From the NCBI RefSeq assembly GCF_013201545.1, contig NZ_CP053746.1:2817001-2881000 (forward strand): a stretch of DNA of 64,000 bases, given 5' to 3'. This stretch comes from Pseudomonas graminis. GTDB lineage: Bacteria > Pseudomonadota > Gammaproteobacteria > Pseudomonadales > Pseudomonadaceae. The notes beneath the pieces are model-generated. The model did not search any database and was not told where the DNA came from. It worked only from the letters and a program-made list of their open reading frames with translations. Of the stretch, positions 18,456 to 25,699 are shown in pieces. A program made the translations under genes and the position numbers. Numbering within the stretch: position 1 is the stretch's first letter; every line of letters begins with the position of its first letter.

Positions 18456-18482
18456 GCGCGCCGGTTTTTTGGGGTATTGGTC

Positions 18483-19289
18483 ATGAGTACAGAAGATCCG
18501 CGTTTCGCTGGCGTTGCCCGCCTGTACGGCATTGAGGGTCTGGAACGCCTGCGCGCGGCCCACGTGGCGGTGGTCGGGATTGGCGGCGTGGGTTCCTGGG
18601 CGGCGGAAGCCATGGCGCGCTGTGGCGTAGGCGAGATATCCCTGTTTGATCTGGACGACGTCTGCGTCAGCAATAGCAACCGCCAGTTGCACGCCCTGAG
18701 CAGCACCGTTGGCCGCGCCAAGATCGAGGTCATGGCCGACCGCCTGCGTGAGATCAATCCTGATTGTGTGGTCCATGCCGTCGCCGACTTCGTCACCCGC
18801 GAGACCATGGCCGAATACATCACGCCTGACATCGACTGCGTGCTCGATTGCATCGACAGCGTCAACGCCAAGGCCGCGCTGATCGCCTGGTGCAAACGCC
18901 GCAAGATCCAGATCATCACCACCGGTGGCGCGGGCGGGCAGATCGACCCGACCCTGATTCAGGTCTGCGACCTCAACCGGACATTCAACGATCCGCTCGC
19001 GTCCAAAGTGCGTTCGACCCTGCGCCGCGATTACGGCTTTTCCCGCACGGTCACTCGGCATTACAGCGTGCCGTGCGTGTTCTCTACCGAGCAACTGCGC
19101 TACCCCAAGCCGGACGGCAGCATCTGCCTGCAGAAAAGCTTCGTCGGCGATGGCGTGAAGCTTGATTGCGCGGGCGGGTTTGGCGCGGTGATGATGGTCA
19201 CTGCCACCTTCGGGATGGTCGCCGCGACCAAGGCCGTGGACAAAATCGTCGCCGGCGTGCGACGGCCGTCGGAGCGCCGTCCTTCATAG
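18483..19289 (+). CDS. tcdA: tRNA threonylcarbamoyladenosine dehydratase TcdA (CsdL)
   Basis: 268 residues. An E1-like (ThiF/MoeB fold) enzyme that uses ATP to cyclise t6A37 of tRNAs to ct6A. The nucleotide-binding loop VVGIGGVGSWAAEA lies at 30-43, and the E1-type segment DLDDVCVSNSNRQ follows at about 60. An IDCVLDCIDSV block is also present. The start at 18483 follows the TATAAT promoter; a longer in-frame reading would cross that promoter. In E. coli it works with the CsdA-CsdE sulfur system, and those genes lie immediately downstream here, converging on tcdA across a REP element. Confidence 0.95.
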   Translation: MSTEDPRFAGVARLYGIEGLERLRAAHVAVVGIGGVGSWAAEAMARCGVGEISLFDLDDVCVSNSNRQLHALSSTVGRAKIEVMADRLREINPDCVVHAVADFVTRETMAEYITPDIDCVLDCIDSVNAKAALIAWCKRRKIQIITTGGAGGQIDPTLIQVCDLNRTFNDPLASKVRSTLRRDYGFSRTVTRHYSVPCVFSTEQLRYPKPDGSICLQKSFVGDGVKLDCAGGFGAVMMVTATFGMVAATKAVDKIVAGVRRPSERRPS

Positions 19290-19297
19290 GATCTGCA

Positions 19298-19376
19298 GGA
19301 ACCGGCTTGCTGGCGACAGCTGTGTCAGCCGCCACTAATGTGCCTGACCCACTGAGTTCGCCAGCAAGCCGGCTCC
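19298..19376. repeat. REP doublet between tcdA and csdE
   Basis: Arms GGAACCGGCTTGCTGGCGA (19298-19316) and TCGCCAGCAAGCCGGCTCC (19358-19376) are inverted copies with one mismatch. The core GCTTGCTGGCGA is a common pseudomonad REP sequence. Placed between converging genes, it can form a long hairpin and may end both transcripts. Confidence 0.85.
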
Positions 19377-19780
19377 TACAGAGTAAGTTGCCGCATCTTC
19401 TGCAACACCGCATTCAGCCCGTTGCTGCGGGATGCCGACAGCTGACGGCTCAATCCCAGCTTCGTGAACCACTCAGCCAGATCTACTTGCTGCAGCGCTT
19501 GGGACGACAGGCCATTGACCCGGGCCAGCAGCAACGCCACCAGCCCCCGAATCAACCGCGCATCGCTGGCGGCGCGGAACTGCCAATGACCGTCGACGAC
19601 ATCTCCCACCAGCCAGACCTTGCTCTCGCAGCCGTCCACCAGACGCTCGTCGGTCTTTTCGTCGTCTCTCATGGGCGGCAGGCGGTCGCCCCATTGCATC
19701 AATAGCCGCGCCCGCTGCTCCCAGCTCAATGACCCGTTGAAGGTTTCCAGCGCCGTGTGCGCCTCGATCGGCAGGCTCAT
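19376..19780 (-). CDS. csdE: SufE-like sulfur acceptor CsdE
   Basis: 134 residues, the usual SufE-family size. The acceptor cysteine is C51 in DGCESKVWL, which takes persulfide sulfur from the cysteine desulfurase CsdA. The ATG overlaps the csdA stop (ATGA at 19777-19780), so the partners are translationally coupled. The last codons touch the outer arm of the REP doublet. CsdE over SufE is assigned from the pairing with csdA and tcdA, and because no suf genes are nearby. Confidence 0.88.
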   Translation of the reverse strand: MSLPIEAHTALETFNGSLSWEQRARLLMQWGDRLPPMRDDEKTDERLVDGCESKVWLVGDVVDGHWQFRAASDARLIRGLVALLLARVNGLSSQALQQVDLAEWFTKLGLSRQLSASRSNGLNAVLQKMRQLTL

Positions 19781-20982
19781 CGCAATACCTCCAATGCCCC
19801 ATCCAGAGCGCTGAAAAACCGCTCCAGGTCCTCGGAATCGTTGTACAACCCCAGCGACACGCGGATTGCCCCGGAGAGGCCCAAGCTACTGATCAACGGG
19901 ATGGCGCAGTGGTGACCGGCGCGAACGGCGACGCCTTGCTCGGTCAGCAGGTGCGCAAGATCGGCGTTGTGTACGCCCTCGACCACGAAACTCACCAGCG
20001 CCACATGGGGATCGCCCAGCACCTGCACACCGTCGCGCAGCATCAACCCGGCGCGCAACCGCTCATGCAGGCACGCTTCGTATTCGGCGACGGCGGACTG
20101 ATTCAGGCCGTTGAGATAATCCAGCGTCGCGCCGAGGCCGATCACCGCGCTGATGGGCGGCGTGCCCGCTTCGAAGCCCAGCGGCGCGGGGCGGAACGTG
20201 GCTGTCCGGTAACCGGTCTGCAGGACCATCTCGCCGCCGAACTGCCAATGCTGCAACTGCGCCAGCGCCTGATGTCTGCCGAACAGGACGCCCACGCCAT
20301 CCGGGCCATAGAGCTTATGGCTGGAAAACACGTAGAAATCGCAGCCGATGTCCTGCACATCGTGTCGGCCATGGACGACGCCCTGAGCGCCATCAATCAC
20401 CGTCAGCGCGCCCTGTGCCTGGGCCAGCGCAACGAGCTGCCGGACCGGCTGCCAGGTGCCGAGCACATTGGACAACTGACTGACCGCCAGCAAACGGGTG
20501 CGTGGTGTGATCAGTTCGGCGGCGGCCTCAACATCTATCACGCCGGCGTCGGTAACGGGCAGTACAACCAGTTTCAGGTTGCGACGCAGGGCCAGTTGCT
20601 GCCAGGGCAACAGATTGGCGTGGTGCTCCAGCGCGCTGATGACAATCTCGTCGCCGGCCTGAAACACGTGCTCCAGGCCATAGGCGAGCAGGTTGAACGC
20701 GGACGTGGCGCCGTGGGTGAACACGATCTGCCCGGACGCTCCGGCATTCAGCCATTCGCCGGCCTTGCGCCGCGTGTCCTCAAAGGTCTGGGTCGCCATG
20801 GCGCCCGGCAGGTGCTGAGCGCGATGCACATTCGCTGCGCCGTTGGCGTAGTAATGCACCGTGGCGTCGATCAGGGCGTGGGGCTTTTGTGCGGTTGCGG
20901 CGCTGTCCAGATAGGTCTGGCCTTGCCGTTGCAGGGCGTCGATGGCCGGAAAGTCAGCGCGCCAGGGAGAAATGAGGGGCAT
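19777..20982 (-). CDS. csdA: Cysteine desulfurase CsdA (SufS-type, class II)
   Basis: 401 residues from the ATG at 20982; an earlier in-frame ATG at 21105 would extend through the intergenic hairpin into dapD. A PLP enzyme converting cysteine to alanine and a protein-bound persulfide. PLP lysine K223 lies in FSSHKLYGPDGVG, and the catalytic cysteine C359 in RAGHHCAIPL, as in type II desulfurases. It is coupled to csdE. dapD lies upstream on the same strand, separated by a strong hairpin. Confidence 0.92.
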   Translation of the reverse strand: MPLISPWRADFPAIDALQRQGQTYLDSAATAQKPHALIDATVHYYANGAANVHRAQHLPGAMATQTFEDTRRKAGEWLNAGASGQIVFTHGATSAFNLLAYGLEHVFQAGDEIVISALEHHANLLPWQQLALRRNLKLVVLPVTDAGVIDVEAAAELITPRTRLLAVSQLSNVLGTWQPVRQLVALAQAQGALTVIDGAQGVVHGRHDVQDIGCDFYVFSSHKLYGPDGVGVLFGRHQALAQLQHWQFGGEMVLQTGYRTATFRPAPLGFEAGTPPISAVIGLGATLDYLNGLNQSAVAEYEACLHERLRAGLMLRDGVQVLGDPHVALVSFVVEGVHNADLAHLLTEQGVAVRAGHHCAIPLISSLGLSGAIRVSLGLYNDSEDLERFFSALDGALEVLR

Positions 20983-21001
20983 ATCAGTCACGCTCGTTGA
21001 G

Positions 21002-21035
21002 GCGGGTTCGGTGCCCAGGGGGACACCGAACCCGC
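21002..21035 (-). terminator. Strong 12-bp hairpin between dapD and csdA
   Basis: GCGGGTTCGGTG (21002-21013) pairs perfectly with CACCGAACCCGC (21024-21035) around a 10-base loop, 20 bases upstream of the csdA start on the minus strand. It lacks a T-tract. It could be a Rho-assisted terminator of dapD or an RNA-processing/stability element. Confidence 0.55.
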
Positions 21036-21047
21036 ACGCAGCATCGA

Positions 21048-22082
21048 TCAGTTGTGAGCGTGCAGCGCTTCGTTCAGCTCGATGGCCGACTTGTGGGATT
21101 TGCATTCCACCGCGCCGGTCTGCGAGTTGCGACGGAACAGCAGGTCCGGTTGACCGGCCAGTTCACGTGCCTTCACGACCTTGACCAGCTCGTTCTTGTC
21201 GTCCAGCAGCGCCACTTTGGTGCCCGCAGTGACGTAGAGACCGGCTTCAACCGTGTTGCGATCGCCCAACGGAATGCCGATGCCGGCGTTCGCGCCGATC
21301 AGGCAGCCTTCGCCGACCTTGATCACCATGTTGCCGCCGCCCGACAGCGTGCCCATGGTCGAGCAACCGCCGCCCAGGTCCGAACCTTTGCCGACGAATA
21401 CGCCAGCCGACACACGGCCTTCGATCATGCCCGGGCCTTCGGTGCCGCCGTTGAAGTTGACGAAACCTTCGTGCATCACGGTGGTACCTTCGCCGATGTA
21501 GGCGCCCAGACGCACGCGCGCGGTGTCAGCGATGCGCACACCGGCCGGCACGACGTAGTCGGTCATTTTCGGGAATTTGTCCACCGAGAAGACCTCCAGA
21601 AACTGGCCTTTCAGGCGGGCTTCCAGCTGACGCTCGGCCAGCTCGCCCAGATCAATGGCGCCCTGGCTGGTCCACGCGACGTTCGGCAGCAGCGGGAACA
21701 CGCCGGCCAGGCTCAAGCCGTGGGGCTTGACCAGTCGATGGGAGAGCAAATGCAGCTTGAGGTAGGCCTCGGGGGTGGAGGTCAGCGCGGCGTCTTCGGC
21801 CAGCAGCGTGGCGACCAGCGGGTTGTGGCTCTCGGCCAGTCGGGTCAGCAGCGCGGCCTGGGCGTCGTCGATGCCTTTGAGGGCATTGGCCAGACGCGAG
21901 GACAGATCGGTGTTGAATGCGATGGCCTGATTGCCACCGGTGTAGCCCAGGATCGGTGCGACCGCGGCGACGATTTCAGCCGACGGGTTGAGCAGTGGCA
22001 GGGCGTAGAAAACTTCCAGCCAGGTGCCTTGACGGTTTTGTGTGCCAACGCCAAAGGCCAGGCTGAACAGAGAAGTGGACAT
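21048..22082 (-). CDS. dapD: Tetrahydrodipicolinate N-succinyltransferase DapD
   Basis: 344 residues, the longer DapD type seen in pseudomonads. It transfers succinyl from succinyl-CoA to tetrahydrodipicolinate, committing to the succinylase branch of DAP and lysine synthesis. The C-terminal half is a left-handed beta-helix built of hexapeptide repeats (GAYIGEGTTVMHEGFVNFNG, then further G-rich turns). The N-terminal domain (LFSLAFGVGTQNRQGTWLEV) is typical of the subfamily. dapE and dapC are close by but not in the same operon. Confidence 0.95.
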   Translation of the reverse strand: MSTSLFSLAFGVGTQNRQGTWLEVFYALPLLNPSAEIVAAVAPILGYTGGNQAIAFNTDLSSRLANALKGIDDAQAALLTRLAESHNPLVATLLAEDAALTSTPEAYLKLHLLSHRLVKPHGLSLAGVFPLLPNVAWTSQGAIDLGELAERQLEARLKGQFLEVFSVDKFPKMTDYVVPAGVRIADTARVRLGAYIGEGTTVMHEGFVNFNGGTEGPGMIEGRVSAGVFVGKGSDLGGGCSTMGTLSGGGNMVIKVGEGCLIGANAGIGIPLGDRNTVEAGLYVTAGTKVALLDDKNELVKVVKARELAGQPDLLFRRNSQTGAVECKSHKSAIELNEALHAHN

Positions 22083-22113
22083 GCAGATACCTCGTTATTT
22101 AGGGCTATCTCAA

Positions 22114-22476
22114 TCAGGCGATAGCCGCAGCGTACAGTTCGGGTTTGAAGCCAATCAGGGTTTTGTCGCCAAGATCCAGCACCGGGCGCTTGATCATCGA
22201 CGGCTGAGCGAGCATCAGCTCAATGGCCTTTTCCTGATCGAGGTCGGCTTTCTGCGCCTCGTCCAGTTTGCGAAAGGTCGTGCCGGCGCGGTTGAGTACC
22301 GTCTGCCAGCCATGCTCGTTGCACCAACGGGTCAGGTGGTCGCGGTCGATGCCTTGGGTCTTGTAGTCGTGGAAATCGTAATTCACCGATTTTTCATCGA
22401 GCCAGGTGCGCGCCTTCTTCATCGTGTCGCACGCCTTGATCCCAAACAGGTGCAACGTGTGGGTTTCCTTGGCCAT
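22114..22476 (-). CDS. ArsC/Spx-family reductase (YffB-like)
   Basis: 120 residues with a thioredoxin-like ArsC fold. The single N-terminal cysteine lies in FGIKACDTMKKARTWL (C16), the family position. KRPVLDLGDKTLIGF near the C-terminus matches the ArsC RPI-type segment. The sequence is closest to YffB, whose role is unproven; it is probably a glutathione-linked thiol reductase rather than an arsenate reductase. The gene often lies near dapC, dapD or dapE in proteobacteria, as here. A possible -10 (CATAAT, complement of 22518-22523) lies about 40 bp before the start. Confidence 0.88.
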   Translation of the reverse strand: MAKETHTLHLFGIKACDTMKKARTWLDEKSVNYDFHDYKTQGIDRDHLTRWCNEHGWQTVLNRAGTTFRKLDEAQKADLDQEKAIELMLAQPSMIKRPVLDLGDKTLIGFKPELYAAAIA

Positions 22477-22729
22477 CGGCCTGCTCCTTTCGGGACGGTT
22501 GAAAAAAACGGTGGAGGATTATGCCACGTACACGCAGGGTAAGCGCGGCGCGCCGACGCTTTGTCCATTTGAGGCCGTATTGCCCGCCATGAATGCTGGC
22601 GACGACGGCCTGCCGCTGCAGATGTATCAGAACACCATGACCTTTCCGGCCGTAAATATGGGCACTTTGCCGGACGCATCCGGTCTGTTGCCGATGTCAG
22701 TCATGAGTCAACGCTTGGGGAAACACGCA

Positions 22730-24376
22730 ATGCAAACAGCCTATACCGTCCTTATCTTGTTGACGCTGGTAGGTGTCTCGCGATTGCTGGCCCGAGTGAT
22801 TCCGCTGCCGCTGCCGCTGGTGCAAATCGCTGCGGGTGCCTTGCTCGCCTGGCCGACGCTGGGCCTGCACGTGGCACTCGACCCTGAGCTGTTTCTGTTT
22901 CTGTTCCTGCCGCCGCTGCTGTTTTCAGATGGGTGGCGGATGCCCAAGCGCGACCTTTGGCGCTACCGCGGCGCCATTCTGACCCTCGCGGTCGGGCTGG
23001 TGATTTTCACCGTGATCGGCGCCGGCTACTTCATCCACTGGCTGCTGCCTTCCATTCCCCTGCCTGTCGCCTTTGCGTTGGCAGCGGTGCTGTCCCCGAC
23101 CGACGCCGTGGCGGTCTCGGCCATCGCCCAGGACCGGCTGCCTGCGCCGATCATGCGCATGCTCCAGGGCGAAGCATTGATGAATGACGCAACCGGCCTG
23201 GTCACCTTCAAGTTTGCCCTCGCAGCTGCCATCACCGGGGTGTTTTCCCTGACCGATGCCAGCCTGAATTTTGTGCTGGTGGCCTGTGGCGGTCTGGCCG
23301 TTGGCGTTGCGCTCAGCTGGATGGTGGGGCGTCTTCGCAGCTGGATGATCACCCGGGGCTGGGATGATCCGGCGACCCACGTGGTCTTCATGTTGCTGCT
23401 GCCGTTCGCCGCTTACGTCCTTGCCGAGCGGCTTGAACTGTCCGGAATTCTCTCGGCGGTGGCGGCGGGGATGATGCAAAGCTGGGTCGATCTGCTGCCC
23501 CGCCAGACCACCACCCGACTGCTCAATCGCAGCGTGTGGACCCTGTTGGAATTTGCATTCAACGGCCTGATCTTCCTGCTGCTCGGCTTGCAGCTGCCTG
23601 ACATCATCACCGCCGTTACCCACCATGAAGCCACGCTGTGGCCGACCTTGTTGTGGCGTTGCCTGGATGTGCTGGCGATCTTCGTCGTGCTGGCGGTGTT
23701 GCGTTACATCTGGGTGCAAAGCGTCTGGCGGCTGATGATCCAGATTCGGCGCTGGCGCGGCAGGGGCGATGGCACGCTGGATCTGTCGACACGCTCGTCA
23801 TTGCTGCTGACCGTGGGCGGGGTGCGCGGTGCCGTCACACTGGCAGGTACATTGTCGGTGCCGATGCTGATCAGTGCGGGCGTCGACTTTCCCGAGCGTG
23901 ACTTGCTGATTTTCATTGCTGCCGGGGTGATCCTGCTGTCGCTGGTGTCGGCGAGCATCGGTTTGCCACTGCTGCTGCGTGGGCAGGTCAATGAACCGGA
24001 CATGCGCATGAAGCGCGAAGTGAGGGACGCCTGGAAGCGTACGGCCCAGGCGGCAATCAAGACACTGGAGAACGAAGCGATCCCGGCGGCCACGGATTCA
24101 CCCGAGGCCGCGCAGGCTGTGCTCGCGATAGAAGTAAAGGCGCGGATCATGTCCGAATACCGCCAGCGTCTGGATATCTTCAACGACACCGCCGAAGCCC
24201 AGGCCTTGGCATTCCAGATGGAACAACTGGAGAAACGCATGCGCCTCAACGCCCTGCGTGCCCAGCGTCTGGAACTGTACAACCTGCACCGTCACCACCA
24301 GATTGGCGATGACGTGCTGCGCCTGGTGCTGGCGGAACTCGATCTCAATGAAGCCAATCTGGGGCTGGCGCACTGA
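22730..24376 (+). CDS. Na+/H+ antiporter, CPA1 family
   Basis: 548 residues from the ATG at 22730; in-frame ATGs at 22703 and further upstream add polar residues before the first membrane helix and seem less natural. About 12 TM helices are visible in the first 430 residues. CPA1 motifs include FLPPLLFSDGW, LSPTDAVAVSAI (ion-site Asp) and GEALMNDATGLVTF (the ND pair). A cytosolic helical tail of about 110 residues follows. It exchanges cytosolic Na+ or K+ for protons. It converges on dapC with a 30-bp gap. The exact start is uncertain. Confidence 0.88.
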   Translation: MQTAYTVLILLTLVGVSRLLARVIPLPLPLVQIAAGALLAWPTLGLHVALDPELFLFLFLPPLLFSDGWRMPKRDLWRYRGAILTLAVGLVIFTVIGAGYFIHWLLPSIPLPVAFALAAVLSPTDAVAVSAIAQDRLPAPIMRMLQGEALMNDATGLVTFKFALAAAITGVFSLTDASLNFVLVACGGLAVGVALSWMVGRLRSWMITRGWDDPATHVVFMLLLPFAAYVLAERLELSGILSAVAAGMMQSWVDLLPRQTTTRLLNRSVWTLLEFAFNGLIFLLLGLQLPDIITAVTHHEATLWPTLLWRCLDVLAIFVVLAVLRYIWVQSVWRLMIQIRRWRGRGDGTLDLSTRSSLLLTVGGVRGAVTLAGTLSVPMLISAGVDFPERDLLIFIAAGVILLSLVSASIGLPLLLRGQVNEPDMRMKREVRDAWKRTAQAAIKTLENEAIPAATDSPEAAQAVLAIEVKARIMSEYRQRLDIFNDTAEAQALAFQMEQLEKRMRLNALRAQRLELYNLHRHHQIGDDVLRLVLAELDLNEANLGLAH

Positions 24377-24406
24377 GGCCTGTAGCCAGCCTCAGTCGGC
24401 GGGATG

Positions 24407-25603
24407 TCAGCGGCTCGTCACAAACTCGCGAATACGCTGAGCGGCTTCGATGCACTCGGCCAGCGGTGCAACCAGTGCCATGCGCACGCGGCCGGTGCCG
24501 GGGTTGAACCCGTCGACATCGCGGGACAGGTATGACCCCGGCACCACGGTCACGTGCTCGGTGACGAACAGATCCCGGCAGAACTTCGCATCGTCAGTCC
24601 CGACGTTGGGCCACAGATAGAAGCCGCCGTCGGGACGCTGTACGTCCATGACCGGGCTTAGGATTTCCAGCACGGCGTCAAACTTTTCCCGGTACAGCGT
24701 GCGGTTGGCGCGCACGTGTTCTTCGTCGCTCCAGGCCGCGATGCTCGCCAGTTGCGTCTGCACCGGCATCGCACAGCCGTGGTAAGTGCGATACAGCAGA
24801 AATGCCTTGAGAATGTCGGCATCGCCGGCGACAAACCCCGAGCGCAGGCCCGGCAGGTTCGAGCGCTTGGACAGGCTGTGGAACACCACGCAACGCTTGA
24901 AATCCTGACGACCCAGTTCGGCGCAGGCGCTGAGCAGGCCGGCCGGCGGGGTCGCTTCGTCGAAATACAATTCGCTGTAGCACTCGTCCGCCGCGATCAC
25001 AAAATCGTGCTTGTCGGCCAGGGCGATGAGTTTCTTCAGGGTATCCAGCGGGATCAGCGCACCGGTCGGGTTGCCCGGCGAGCACAGGAATAGAATCTGG
25101 CAGCGATCCCAGACGTCAGCGCTGACGGCGTCGAAATCCGGATTGAAACCGTGCTCGGCCAGGCAGGGCAGGTAGTGCGGTGTGGCACCGGCCAGAAACG
25201 CCGCACCTTCATAGATTTGGTAGAACGGGTTGGGGCTGACCACCAGGCCGTTGTCAGCGCGATTGACGACCGTCTGGGTAAACGCGAACAACGCCTCGCG
25301 GGTGCCGTTGACCGGCAGCACATGTTTCGCTGCATCCAGCCAGCCGGCCGGCACGCTGAAACGGCGTTCGCACCAGTTGGCGATGGCTTCACGCAATGCA
25401 GGAATCCCGGCTGTGGTCGGATAGACCGCCATTTGATCGAGATTGTCGGCCAGCGCCTTGGCGACGAATTCCGGCGATTTGTGCTTGGGTTCGCCGATCG
25501 ACAGGGCGATCGGACGTTTGTCCGGATTCGGTGTAACGGCACCGAGCAACGCGCGAAGTTTCTCGAAAGGGTAGGGCTGGAGCTGCTGCAGGGCGTTATT
25601 CAT
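24407..25603 (-). CDS. dapC: Succinyldiaminopimelate aminotransferase DapC
   Basis: 398 residues, fold-type I PLP aminotransferase. The PLP lysine is K246 in FHSLSKRSNLPGLRSGF. NPFYQIYEGA (near 125) and SPGNPTGALI (near 175) are the usual substrate and cofactor elements. It transaminates N-succinyl-2-amino-6-ketopimelate with glutamate. The specific DapC assignment rests on position next to glnD and map and on resemblance to proteobacterial DapC; other aminotransferases have similar motifs. Same strand as glnD upstream (96-bp gap). Confidence 0.9.
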   Translation of the reverse strand: MNNALQQLQPYPFEKLRALLGAVTPNPDKRPIALSIGEPKHKSPEFVAKALADNLDQMAVYPTTAGIPALREAIANWCERRFSVPAGWLDAAKHVLPVNGTREALFAFTQTVVNRADNGLVVSPNPFYQIYEGAAFLAGATPHYLPCLAEHGFNPDFDAVSADVWDRCQILFLCSPGNPTGALIPLDTLKKLIALADKHDFVIAADECYSELYFDEATPPAGLLSACAELGRQDFKRCVVFHSLSKRSNLPGLRSGFVAGDADILKAFLLYRTYHGCAMPVQTQLASIAAWSDEEHVRANRTLYREKFDAVLEILSPVMDVQRPDGGFYLWPNVGTDDAKFCRDLFVTEHVTVVPGSYLSRDVDGFNPGTGRVRMALVAPLAECIEAAQRIREFVTSR

Positions 25604-25699
25604 GTCGAATCGTTCTCAAGGCTGGGCGCCCGCACTCGTGTTCACGAGGTGGCAAGGCGCCGTTGAATCAAGTCGTTAAGTCGTGCCGTCCTGGCCGGT

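Noticed and set aside
22521..22592. Short frame after a good GGAGGA (Arg-rich leader-peptide-like)
   Set aside because: The same bases on the other strand form the CATAAT -10 of the YffB-like gene; the Arg-rich composition fits random GC-rich sequence.
22477..22729. Riboswitch or sRNA ahead of the antiporter
   Set aside because: No convincing stem series or terminator was visible; only the probable YffB -10 could be supported.
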